From Siphonodentalium dalli (lineage: Eukaryota; Mollusca; Scaphopoda; Gadilida; Siphonodentaliidae): DNA of 64,000 nucleotides. The translations under genes were made by a program, and so were the position numbers. The stretch spans positions 39,565,797 through 39,629,796 of the forward strand of contig CP136061.1 in assembly GCA_032622095.1 (NCBI GenBank), written 5' to 3'. Below, in pieces: positions 48,801 to 60,139 of this stretch (position 1 is the stretch's first letter; each line of letters begins with the position of its first letter). The notes under the pieces were generated by a model. It ran no database searches. It had not been told where the DNA came from and saw nothing but the letters and a program-made list of their open reading frames with translations.

Positions 48801-50103
48801 TAATTATAGTTACCGGGGTATAAAGATGGTCTATCTCTTTGTGAACATGTGTTATAATTATAGTTACCGGGGTATAAAGATGGTCTATCTCTTTGTGAAC
48901 ATGTGTTATAATTATAGTTACCGGCGTATAAAGATGGTCTATCTCTTTGTAAACATGTGTTATAATTATAGTTACCGGGGTATAAATATGGTCTATCTCT
49001 TTGTGAACATGTGTTATAATTATAGTTACCGGGGTATAAAGATGGTCTATCTCTTTGTGAACATGTGTTATAATTATAGTTACCGGGGTATAAATATGGT
49101 CTATCTCTTTGTGAACATGTGTTATAATTATAGTTACCGGGATATAAAGATGGTCTATCTCTTTGTGAACATGTGTTATAATTATAGTTACCGGGGTATA
49201 AAGATGGTCTATCTCTTTGTAAACATGTGTTATATAGCTACCGGGGTATAAAGATGGTCTATCTCTTTGTAAACATGTGTTATATAGTTACCGGGGTATA
49301 AAGATGGTCTATCTCTTTGTGAACATGTGTTATAATTATAGTTACCGGGGTATAAAGATGGTCTATCTCTTTGTGAACATGTGTTATAATTATAGTTACC
49401 CGGGTATAAAGATGGTCTATCTCTTTGTGAACATGTGTTATAATTATAGTTACCGGGGTATAAAGATGGTCTATCTCTTTGTAAACATGTGTTATAATTA
49501 TAGTTACCGTGGTATAAAGATGGTCTATCTCTTTGTAAACATGTGTTATAATTATAGTTACCGGGGTATAAAGATGGTCTATCTCTTTGTAAACATGTGT
49601 TATAATTATAGTTACCGGGGTATAAAGATGGTCTATCTCTTTGTGAACGTGTGTTATAATTATAGTTACCGGGTATAAAGATGGTCTATCTCTTTGTAAA
49701 CATGTGTTATAATTATAGTTACCGGGGTATAAAGATGGTCTATCTCTTTGTAAACATGTGTTATATAGTTACCGGGGTATAAAGGTGTTCTATCTCTTTG
49801 TAAACATGTGTTATAATTATAGTTACCGGGGTATAAAGATGGTATATCTCTTTGTAAGCATGTATTATATAGTTAGCGGGGTATAAAGATGGTCTATCTC
49901 TTTGTAAACATGTGTTATAATTATAGTTACCGGGATATAAAGATGGTCTATCTCTTTGTAAACATGTGTTATACTTATAGATACCGGGGTATAAAGATGG
50001 TCTATATCTTTGTAAACATGTGTTATATAGTTACCGGGGTATAAAGATGGTCTATCTCTTTGTAAACATGTGTTATAATTATAGATACCGGGGTATAAAG
50101 ATG
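39870..50103. repeat. 10.2-kb minisatellite, 54-bp unit with 50-bp variant, about 190 copies
   Basis: The unit begins GTTACCGGGGTATAAAGATG, continues GTCTATCTCTTTGTAAACAT and ends GTGTTATAATTATA (54 bp). A 50-bp variant ends GTGTTATATA. Point variants are shared by runs of neighbouring units: GTGAACATG dominates about 46750-49660, GTAAGCATG is scattered through 41250-44750, ACACGTG marks several short units. The 54-bp unit is 18 codons, so frames of MVYLFVNMCYNYSYRGIK stay open until a 50- or 53-bp unit shifts them. I do not call them genes. Confidence 0.97.
45721..46362. repeat. Higher-order repeat, 214 bp x 3, inside the minisatellite
   Basis: Four successive units (marks: AAATATGTCTATC with GTAAGCATG and ATAACTATAG; GGTTTATCTCCTTGTG; GGTCTAGCTC; TTACCTGGG) repeat as a block at 45721, 45935 and 46149. 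Confidence 0.9.
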
Positions 50104-50255
50104 TATTTAAGACTTTTGTTGGTTACAATTAAATTAGCATTATTCTGAGATTAAAGATATATATATATTGCGCATATTAAGTGACAAACATTTTATATCG
50201 GTGCCGATATATTTATTAGAACCGTATCAGTTGATACATTCGTTGTTATAATAAT
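50104..50255. repeat. Right flank of the minisatellite, copy 1 of a segmental duplication
   Basis: TATTTAAGACTTTTGTTGGT through GATACATTCGTTGTTATAAT is repeated at 51665-51836. This copy lacks a 12-bp segment (GACCGACTGTTA) present in the other. Confidence 0.9.
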
Positions 50256-51383
50256 TATTTATTTTTTATGGTTTATGGCAATTATGCCAAAGGGGATGTC
50301 AGGAATGATAACTTATTGGCAAGGTCCGCAAGCACCACACCGACACACCGAGCAGGCAGATAAAAACCCGCGTGATGCATCGACTGGTAACCGGAAGGCG
50401 TGAACCCACGGCTATCTAAAAGTCAACAAAAACAGTTAGGATAGTAGAACGGTTGATTATTCATCGGTTATGTGAAGTTTTAATTATGCGATAATAGTAT
50501 AAGGCATATACATGTATATATTGAGTATACAGAGAAGTTACACACCCACAGTTACACAAATATAGATAAAGGTCATCGTAGCATGCATTGGATGAGTATA
50601 TATACCTGTAGTTCCCGATAAATATAGCTAAAGGTCATCGTAGTGTGCATTGGATGAGAATATATACATGTAGTTCCCGATAAATATAGTTAAAGGTCAT
50701 CGTAGTATATTAGATGTATGGATATTGTTTGCATATTCCCAAATATATGTTTATGACGTATATTACCACATTTCCATCCATAGTTATGATGCATAGTAAC
50801 CCTCCCCATTTATGTATGATGTATACGACGCCCATCTTACAGTTATCATGTATATCACTCCTTTCCCATTTCATAGTTAAGTTCTATGCCAACATGTTAA
50901 CGTGTATGTCAGATATGATAATTTGGGCAAACTATATATAGTTGAAGGTTATCGTCTTTTATTGGACGAGCAGTTACTCATAATATCTTTAAGGGTTATC
51001 GTTGCCCATAGGATGAAAATTGTTAGTAAATTCATAAATATATGGATAGAGTTAAATGGTTTCCATAGATGCATACATACAGCAACAGTTTATCGCTGTC
51101 AGATATTATATATTTTGATTTTATAAACCTTATTATAAATGGCACACCTTTTCTGGTGGTATGTTTATGTATATGTTTATTGTTATGCAGTGTTTGACTA
51201 TCAGTATATCCTGATGGTTTTGGAGGAAAAATAATTAACCCATTTTGGAAAATGTTTACTAAGACCATGTCCAAAAGATAGCATTTATAAAGTTGGGATC
51301 GAAAAAACTATACCAGCAAAGAGTTCTCAAGAGCGTAACTCTGGTATAACAGACATCAAATACAGCCTGTTTGTGTGATAGGT
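50256..51383. other. Spacer between the two minisatellite ends, with a 70-bp tandem repeat
   Basis: Units with GATAAATATAGCTAAAGGTC, ATCGTAG and GCATTGGATGAG repeat about three times at 50560-50715. Otherwise AT-rich with no recognised gene. Confidence 0.6.
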
Positions 51384-51836
51384 TTTACCGGGGTATAAAG
51401 ATGGTATATCTCTTTGTAAACATGTGTTATATAGTTACCGGGGTATAAAGATGGTCTATCTCTTTGGAAGCATGTGTTATAATTATAGTTACCGGGATAT
51501 AAAGATGGTCTATCTCTTTGTAAACATGTGTTATACTTATATATACCGGAGTATAAAGATGGTCTATATCTTTGTAAACATGTGTTATATAGTTACCGGG
51601 GTATAAAGATGGTCTATCTCTTTGTAAACATGTGTTATAATTATAGATACCGGGGTATAAAGATGTATTTAAGACTTTTGTTGGTTACAATTAAATTAGC
51701 ATTATTCTGAGATTAAAGATATATATATATTGCGCATATTAAGTGACAAACATTTTATATCGGTGCCGATATATTTAGACCGACTGTTATTAGAACCGTA
51801 TCAGTTGATACATTCGTTGTTATAATAATTATTTAT
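51384..51836. repeat. Duplicated minisatellite end (six units) plus right flank, copy 2
   Basis: Six units match the last units of the main array in order, including the rare GTTATACTTATA and TCTATATCTTTG variants, then continue into the same flank as at 50104. This shows duplication of the array end with its flank rather than a separate origin. Confidence 0.9.
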
Positions 51837-52327
51837 AAGACCATAATCCGACTACGTGCTAATTTATTATGTCAGCAGTCACTGTCGAATTTGTTTTGTA
51901 ATCAGGTAGTGTTATCTTTACCAACAATATAATGAAGAACGCCTCACTGGAATTAAGCCCCCGTCTCTGGGTTTTATTAATATCGGTGTATACGTTTTCA
52001 AATTCGATCAATAGGCGCATGTCTTGAAGAATATACATATAATTATTTTAATTTAAAAAAAACGTACATACATTTATATAATACTAAATAACTGCTTGCT
52101 ATACTAATACGCAGACCGCCTATACCACGAGGACGCTTAGATAAGTAATACGTTATCAGTAAGTCGATCAGAAGTAATGTAAACGCTCTTTATTGTCGCA
52201 ATTATCAGGATTTGTTGACTGATCAGGGAACGCTCTTTATGTTGTTCATGCGAAATTAAAGATGTACAATGATAAAACGCTTAGTAAGCACTTCGGGACC
52301 GCAGATTTTCTGCCGTAGTGTGTGGCA
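51837..52327. other. Unassigned, with two CGCTCTTTA motifs
   Basis: AACGCTCTTTATTGTC at about 52182 matches the sequence at 39781 on the other side of the minisatellite. A second motif lies at about 52228. Confidence 0.5.
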
Positions 52328-52330
52328 TTA

Positions 52331-55300
52331 GGTTACACTGGTGTAAATAAGGCTCGGAGAGACCTCTAGCGGATGCGGGAGGAATATATAGGAGAGAATA
52401 AAATAGACACTGGGCCCTGATTGGTCAATAGCCTTGTGTGCTTTTTGCATAAAAAAATCATCACACCTCTTCCCTATGATTTCCCATAGGTAAGATAGCC
52501 ATTGGCACAGGAATTAACCCTTTGTAGTGAAGTTTGAATTTGTTGGTGTGGTCTAAAATATGACAGTATTTTTTTATGCGGATCTGACACTAGTTACGAA
52601 AACACAAGATTTAAAGGCGAATTCCCTGCTAGACAGATATGATTTTTTTGTGTAAAAAGTTTCCCGAAATGTCAATTTTTCAGATTAAAAAAAAAAATTG
52701 GACCCATGGTTCATATAGCCAACAGCATACGCTAAAACGTTAGCACTGAGGCCTATGGAAAACATTTACACCAGTGTAACCTAAAGGGAGAAATGAACTT
52801 TTTGGCATTTTTGATTCCTGGGAGTCACTTTAAAGTATTTTAATGCATTTTTCACAGCCTGGTCTTTCAGTCCAATGAATCTCCCATGCATGGTGTGGCT
52901 ATTCTTGCTGCTGATGTCTTCTTTCACTTCCATCGGCCAAAAAAATGGTATGATTTTTCATAAAAAATGCCAATTTTTCAAGGTATTTTCAAAAAAATTC
53001 AAGGTGGTAATTGTCACATGATAATGCAAATTACCCATTACATGAGCATGTCAATGACACACATACCAATTGTTATAAGAAGCTAATCTAACAAGTATTT
53101 TGGATTTTATAGCCAGTGATATACAGATATATATAATAAAAGTGTCTCATTTTCACTGGTGGGTATGGCCATTTGAAGGTTAATAGCACTAAAACTTGGA
53201 CACATTTAAGAAAATGCTTCAGCATTTCAAAGAGAGCATATCTTTGTTCAACTAATTCAATATACACCCACATCCAGTTATCTTGGATCACCCTTGCAGA
53301 CCTGAAAATGTCATATTTTAGTCTTCCATGTGCTGATAAAGTCATGTGCTTGATGCTCAGCTGATCAGATCTGGACTCAATGACCTCACATCACCAGAAG
53401 TTCTCTCATGGAAAGGATCTTGTACAGTCTTCCATAGCTGATCCAAGTTTGCAACACCAGACCCCAAAAACTGTGTGAAAATGGGGCCTGAATATGACTT
53501 GTGGTGGAAAAATGTGCTTTTTTGATGGATAATGTGTTACAGAGAGTGGGGTTAAATTGTGTGTGATAAATAAAGAACCACAGAAGTGATATTATTTTTG
53601 AACACATTTTTTTCATTCATGGGCAATTCTGAAAAAATGTAGGGTGTTACAATTATTCCGCGAAAAAGCGGGCTATCGCTTTAGGTTACACTGGTGTAAA
53701 TAAGGCTCGGAGAGACCTCTAGCGGATGCGGGAGGAATATATAGGAGAGAATAAAATAGACACTGGGCCCTGATTGGTCAATAGCCTTGTGTGCTTTTTG
53801 CATAAAAAAATCATCACACCTCTTCCCTATGATTTCCCATAGGTAAGATAGCCATTGGCACAGGAATTAACCCTTTGTAGTGAAGTTTGAATTTGTTGGT
53901 GTGGTCTAAAATATGACAGTATTTTTTTATGCGGATCTGACACTAGTTACGAAAACACAAGATTTAAAGGCGAATTCCCTGCTAGACAGATATGATTTTT
54001 TTGTGTAAAAAGTTTCCCGAAATGTCAATTTTTCAGATTAAAAAAAAAAATTGGACCCATGGTTCATATAGCCAACAGCATACGCTAAAACGTTAGCACT
54101 GAGGCCTATGGAAAACATTTACACCAGTATAACCTAAAGGGAAAAATGAACTTTTTGGCATTTTTGATTCCTGGGAGTCACTTTAAAGTATTTTAATGCA
54201 TTTTTCACAGCCTGGTCTTTCAGTCCAATGAATCTCCCATGCATGGTGTGGCTATTCTTGCTGCTGATGTCTTCTTTCACTTCCATCGGCCAAAAAAATG
54301 GTATGATTTTTCATAAAAAATGCCAATTTTTCAAGGTATTTTCAAAAAAATTCAAGGTGGTAATTGTCACATGATAATGCAAATTACCCATTACATGAGC
54401 ATGTCAATGACACACATACCAATTGTTATAAGAAGCTAATCTAACAAGTATTTTGGATTTTATAGCCAGTGATATACAGATATATATAATAAAAGTGTCT
54501 CATTTTCACTGGTGGGTATGGCCATTTGAAGGTTAATAGCACTAAAACTTGGACACATTTAAGAAAATGCTTCAGCATTTCAAAGAGAGCATATCTTTGT
54601 TCAACTAATTCAATATACACCCACATCCAGTTATCTTGGATCACCCTTGCAGACCTGAAAATGTCATATTTTAGTCTTCCATGTGCTGATAAAGTCATGT
54701 GCTTGATGCTCAGCTGATCAGATCTGGACTCAATGACCTCACATCACCAGAAGTTCTCTCATGGAAAGGATCTTGTACAGTCTTCCATAGCTGATCCAAG
54801 TTTGCAACACCAGACCCCAAAAACTGTGTGAAAATGGGGCCTGAATATGACTTGTGGTGGAAAAATGTGCTTTTTTGATGAATAATGTGTTACAGAGAGT
54901 GGGGTTAAATTGTGTGTGATAAATAAAGAACCACAGAAGTGATATTATTTTTGAACACATTTTTTTCATTCATGGGCAATTCTGAAAAAATGTAGGGTGT
55001 TACAATTATTCCGCGAAAAAGCGGGCTATCGCTTTAGGTTACACTGGTGTAAATAAGGCTCGGAGAGACCTCTAGCGGATGCGGGAGGAATATATAGGAG
55101 AGAATAAAATAGACACTGGGCCCTGATTGGTCAATAGCCTTGTGTGCTTTTGGCATAAAAAAATCATCACACCTCTTCCCTATGATTTCCCATAGGTAAG
55201 ATAGCCATTGGCACAGGAATTAACCCTTTGTAGTGAAGTTTGAATTTGTTGGTGTGGTCTAAAATATGACAGTATTTTTTTATGCGGATCTGACACTAGT

Positions 55301-55489
55301 TACGAAAACACAAGATTTAAAGGCGAATTCCCTGCTAGACAGATATGATTTTTTTGTGTAAAAAGTTTCCCGAAATGTCAATTTTTCAGATTAAAAAAAA
55401 AAATTGGACCCATGGTTCATATAGCCAACAGCATACGCTAAAACGTTAGCACTGAGGCCTATGGAAAACATTTACACCAGTGTAACCAT
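52331..55489. repeat. 1353-bp tandem repeat, 2.3 units, bounded by inverted GGTTACACTGGTGTAA ends
   Basis: Unit starts at 52331, 53684 and 55037 (period exactly 1353). Each unit is a 455-bp block with inverted ends GGTTACACTGGTGTAAAT and ATTTACACCAGTGTAACC, followed by a spacer of about 898 bp. The third unit stops at the end of its first block. Copies differ at only a few positions seen (for example CCAGTGTAACC against CCAGTATAACC at 54130, and GGATAATG against GAATAATG). ATTA flanks the whole array on both sides (52327-52330 and 55490-55493). Repeated open frames within are not called. Confidence 0.92.
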
Positions 55490-55493
55490 TAGT

Positions 55494-56131
55494 GATAGTT
55501 ATGTTCACCAACATCGTTATCATGTGTTCCATTGTAATAGTTTATTGAAAAACATTGCGAAACCGGGTCGTTCGATTCGAACTGCGAATGGAGGTTGTCT
55601 TGTGAAAGACGGAATGGCTATCCTTGTCCACAAAAGTATCCAGTGTATCGAGATTGAATCTCCAAATGATAGAATGATCTCTCTGTAGATCAAGATGAAT
55701 AATAGTTCACTTCCCTCCGTGATCCAAGTATATCTACCCGGTGCCAATCACGACATTTCTTATTTTCTCGACTGTTTATCAGACTTAGCTGACATTACCT
55801 CACGCCTGGAACCGAATGGTCCTGTGATATTAATGGGAGATATGAATGCGAATTTGGGGAAAAACTATAGAACGACACTTTCAAGCTTAACGTGTCCACG
55901 TGCTAGAGCTTTACATGCTTTCTTCGAACTGCACAACCTAACAGCACTCACTACATTATTATCCTGCACTGGCAGTGACTTCTCATATACGTCCTTAACA
56001 GCACTCACTACATTATCATCCTGTACTGGCAGTGACTTCTCATACGTCCCTAACAGCACTCACTACATTATCATCCTGTACTGGCAGTGACTTCTCATAT
56101 ACGTCCCTAACAGCACTCACTACATTATCAT
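55494..56131 (+). pseudogene. Non-LTR retrotransposon, endonuclease domain fragment
   Basis: Translations in one frame, with one stop, read GGCLVKDGMAILVHKSIQ, DRMISL, then VIQVYLPGANHDISYF and VILMGDMNANLG. These are the central parts of the apurinic-type endonuclease domain of non-LTR retrotransposons. The LTALTTLSSCTGSDFSYTS stretch is then repeated four times in tandem at a period of about 56-57 bp (55939-56131), breaking the frame. The 5-prime part is missing; the 52331-55489 array sits immediately before it. Confidence 0.8.
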
Positions 56132-56826
56132 TTCGGCCAATTTGGCCGGTTACTTCATGTGAGTTTTTCATCTGACGTGTGTGTCGGAATAATGATGTGG
56201 AGGATTTATGTAAATGTTAGCCCAAACTACATTTCCAAGTAACGATGGTTTTGTTGTTTATTTTGAGGAATAATACCGCGTCAGATGAATTCAGCCCAAA
56301 TATGTTAACAGTTGTCGTGTAAAACATTCGGCAGTAAGTTAGCGTTATTTAGTATTTGTGGATGTCCTTTAACATGGGTAAAATAGACTACTGCGCTTGA
56401 ACGAGCATGTGAATTGTCGTTTTTAATGTATAGCAACTTTATAATCAATAACAGAGGCATTCTCTGTCAAATAAGGTCGCTCTATTTACGATACCAATTG
56501 GGGAACTTTGTAAATTAAATTACGCGTAAACTTAACCTGCTGCAAATAGAAAAGGTGTCGGAATCGGCGTACTCGCCCCAGGGCTAACTCGCCCAATCGG
56601 CGCGTGCCAACTCGGAATAAAAGGCCAACTCGGAATAAAAGATGCATACGGGGTGTTATATGGCGTTTGGTCCGTTGTTTCTCAATGAATATTATTGAAA
56701 TTTGGTGTATATGTCCGGGCTGAGACATGGAATACAACAACGTTTGAATTGTTTTTAAATTTACAAATTTGTTGATTTTATTCATTTTGTTTTCGTTCTG
56801 AAACACACTATAAAGTGTATATAATA

Positions 56827-57130
56827 TAATAACGAACACGAGACATACATAATTTATGAACTGTTAACAAAAGATATCAAATTCAATACATGACAAAGAT
56901 GACTCAGTGGAGTTTATAAAGTGAACATAAAAACATTGAGGTAAGAATCTTTTTAAGGAATTCAACTTTATTTAATGATAATAAACACATAAATTAAAAT
57001 AACAAACATGAGACATACATGATTTATAAACTGTTAACAAAAGATATCAAACTCAATACATGACAAAGATGACTCAGTGAAGTTTATAAAGTGAACATAA
57101 AAATATTAAGGTAAAAATCTTTTTAAGCAT
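56827..57130. repeat. 171-bp tandem duplication
   Basis: AGACATACATAATTTATGAA, CTGTTAACAAAAGATATCAA and CATGACAAAGATGACTCAGT occur twice, 171 bp apart, with few differences. Confidence 0.85.
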
Positions 57131-58503
57131 TACTAAACCGTTTAGCACAGTCCACTTCACTCATCCGATCATCACTAAACTTCATATTTATCTTGATATT
57201 GATCTATCAGATGAGAGTTATCAAATATTTTTTTAATATTATTGGAAAAAATGGTCGCCAGCGGCCATATTGCATTTACGTTATATGTTATCGCGTCATG
57301 TCGATATCTAGTATTACTTAGAAATTTCACCTTTCCAGATTCATAATTGCTCCATTGACTGTAACAGATGGAATTATTCCCCTCTTCGGATAGAGTGTCA
57401 CTGAAACTTTATTTTGTCAGACTGTCTGTATAGTCACTGATTATATATGGCAATAATCTGTAATAAGATGTAGCACTATTTTATTTTATATTTACATGCA
57501 GTGCTGTTTTTATACAACAATTCTAATCCCCCCTAGATCATCATGTGATCGACCATACATCGCGCGAGGACCTGGTTGAATTAAGGGGGGTTTTTATGGA
57601 TAACTTCTGTCCTCAAGCTAGATTATACTTATGACATTTAATGGCATGTTTCTAACATGGAGGGTTAGATATGCGTGAGACACCACCACTCTTCAATTCA
57701 CACCAAGTTATCAGCTGTCATATTCGGATATTAGAACCCATAGCCATGATATATGGTTTATTTTGTGTATACTAGTAATATTGTTATTTTCAGTACCTTT
57801 ATATACCAGTACTGTGTATAACAATGCATATACATTAATCCATGTATACATGTATATTGATTCAACGGATTCAGTGGTTTTGTCCATCAGTCTATCAAAT
57901 TTGCGGGGAAAACATGGCCACAAGCAGTACACCCTGTTAAATTTCGAATTTGAATCAATTGGCGCACCCTGCAGCCAGCTTTTATTGGAGAACTTTTTCT
58001 CATGTGGATAGTTTGGGTCACCGCTAGATGTGAGCCATGTTTTGTTCTCAAGCTGTCCTTGTGAAGACATCACTGCCAGCGGTGATCTTGAATTTTACTA
58101 TTTTTATGGCTAAATAATTTGGTTGATCCTACAGACGACACCCCTTGTCCGATCGTCACCAGATTCCACAATGATCTTCTGGATAACCAGGGGGAGAGTA
58201 ATCTAATTTTCCCGAATTTCGTTAAAAAACATTACCACAGGCAGCAATTTGGTATCTTACTGTTTGATCCTCTTTTGCGTGACTGAATTGTTTAGCAACT
58301 GTACAGTCATATCCCTCATCTGATAGTCACCACACTTTATATTGATCTTCGGGCTGACAACTAGATGGGAGCTATCGAATGCTTTGAATTTTTTTGGAAA
58401 ACATTGTCGCCAGCAGTCATCTTCTATTTTGGTTTTTATATACATGTATATCTCTTCATTCGGATAGCAAGTATTACGTAGGTACTTCAACTTTCCGCAT
58501 TCC
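57130..58503 (-). repeat. Three related units of about 250 bp (minus strand), possibly old exons or a dispersed repeat
   Basis: Minus-strand units at 58259-58501 and 57130-57400 share GTCGCCAGC-type sequence and similar translations (GKLKYLRNTCY against GKVKFLSNTRY; FDSSHLVVSPK against FDNSHLIDQYQ). A third, rearranged unit lies at about 57850-58200 (CLWPCFPRKFDRL; LVIQKIIVESGD). The first is open for 81 codons between an AG and a CAGTAAG. I recognise no protein family, and nucleotide similarity continues over stops, so a repeat is more likely than a gene. Confidence 0.4.
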
Positions 58504-58729
58504 TGTCATCATTTGAAATATAAAAATTTACCTGATACCATGCACCCTTCAAAATTTGTTTCGTCGTATCTATTTTAATGACCCGTATGGTAATATTGAT
58601 ACAGATATATTTGTCAAACATTTCTTTGTACAATATACAGGTATTTAGTTTGTAACTAAATCTAGAAATATATAATAGTAGCTGGTGGACCCTACTTCGT
58701 CCGGGATGTTCCCCTCTGATTTTCGGAGA

Positions 58730-59060
58730 ATTGCGCGATTTAACCTTGAATTGACCATTTTAAAGGTGAACGTCATGTCGGGTCACGATTTGACCCGCCC
58801 AAAACACTCCCCGGACAAAAGTCACGACAAAAGTACCCGTCGAAATCCGCCCGGCTTTACCCGATTTGACCTTGAATTGACAATTTTGAATGTCAAGATC
58901 AGGTCAGGGTCATAATTTGACCCACCCGAAACACTCCTGGGACAAAAGTAACAGTAGGTATTATATTTCGTTGAAATACTTCGTTTTACCAGATTTGACC
59001 TTGAATTGATCTTTTTGAATGTCAAAGTCAGGTCGGGATCAAGATTTGACCCGTCCAAAT
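58730..59060. repeat. About 130-bp diverged tandem repeat, three units
   Basis: GATTTGACCTTGAATTGAC, TTTTGAATGTCAA, GGTCAGGGTC and TTTGACCCACCC recur at about 58736, 58860 and 58992. Confidence 0.75.
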
Positions 59061-59404
59061 AGTCCAGAAACATGCCTACATCAGCACGTTCGAGAACATG
59101 GTCTCACGTGAAATTGGACCCGTCAATATTGCTCCCGGGATCGAAGTAGTCCTACACACAAATTTTTAGTCGGATCGGTCAAGGTCCAGAAACATGCCTA
59201 TGAGCGAGGTCAAGTTGACACGTTAAATACCAAATCCGAGTCGGATCAGTCGAGCAGTGTTAGAGTCTATAACACATACACACATGCATTCATGCATACA
59301 CACATACATACAGACAGGTGTTCCAAAATGTATAATCGATAGCTACAACAATTCTATGGTAGATAGTTCACGGCCGACCTGATGCATTCATCTTAGTTTT
59401 CTTG

Positions 59405-59740
59405 TCCTGTACTGCCAGTGACTTCTCATATACGTCCCTAACTATGACAGCGCGACTCATTCGCTGCTCGATCACATTGTCATCTCCGACATGATGGTTA
59501 ACTGTGTAGCTAAAACTCATGTCACTGAAGATGCAGCAACTAATAGTTCAAACCACAGACCTGTGTTCTGTTGTATAGATGTATAGCTCCTATACTAAAA
59601 CCACGGTCAAATTACACGAGGAAAAAATATCGCTGGAAATGTGAATACATGAAGTCTTACCAAGACGATCTAACTTCCCTGTGCAAACAGTTACTGACCA
59701 AAGAGATAAACGACAAAAATGACCTTGATTCGTAATTGTG
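59405..59740 (+). pseudogene. Non-LTR retrotransposon, end of endonuclease domain and linker
   Basis: Translates as YDSATHSLLDHIVISDMM, then THVTEDAATNSSNHRPVFCC. The SNHRPV matches the closing SDHxPV motif of these endonucleases, with Asn for the usual Asp. A basic linker follows (YTRKKYRWKCEYMKSY). It continues directly from the fragment ending at 56131. Confidence 0.75.
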
Positions 59741-60139
59741 TCGACATTTTAATTTGGGAATTGGCTAGATTTTACCAGAATGAATTGTAGCCGACAAAAC
59801 TCTTAATTACGTACCGTATATATATATACGTAATGGTAGTGGTGAGACCAGCGTAGCAGGAGTTTGGACTCTGCCTTCCAGTTTCCCAAGACCCAATCAC
59901 AAGGGGGTTCAGTTGTAATGGGTTCTTTTTCAAACAACTCAGAGAATATCGGAAGACTTGCAAGAAAACAAATACAATATGGAAAGGAAATTATCAATAC
60001 ACTTGAGTGCATGGAATCTAAGAGGCTCGAAGACTTTTGATCTCTGTTGGAATCACCCGAGTCCAAATCATTATAATATGGGGAATGCGATACCACAAAC
60101 AACATGATATAACTACTTGGACCATTGAATGAAGCCCCA

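Larger units (their letters stand above)
56132..59404. other. About 3.3-kb sequence inserted in the retrotransposon; several repeats
   Basis: The retrotransposon sequence TCCTGTACTGGCAGTGACTT occurs on both sides (56082 and about 59405). Inside are a pair of GCCAACTCGGAATAAAA units at about 56606, the 171-bp direct repeat at 56827-57130, related units on the minus strand at 57130-58500 and a 130-bp tandem repeat at 58730-59060. No gene is supported. Confidence 0.55.

Noticed and set aside
39985-49678. Many open frames encoding MVYLFVNMCYNYSYRGIK or, on the other strand, NTCLQRDRPSLYPGN repeats
   Set aside because: They follow from a 54-bp unit without stops and are broken by the 50- and 53-bp units. 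No start context, splice structure or codon bias supports translation.
39870-50103. Hammerhead or other self-cleaving ribozyme in the minisatellite unit
   Set aside because: By eye, no CTGATGA and GAAA core occurs in the unit.
53088-54969. Duplicated open frames of 85, 63 and 76 codons in the 1353-bp repeat
   Set aside because: Identical because the DNA is duplicated. They overlap on opposite strands and show no recognisable domain.
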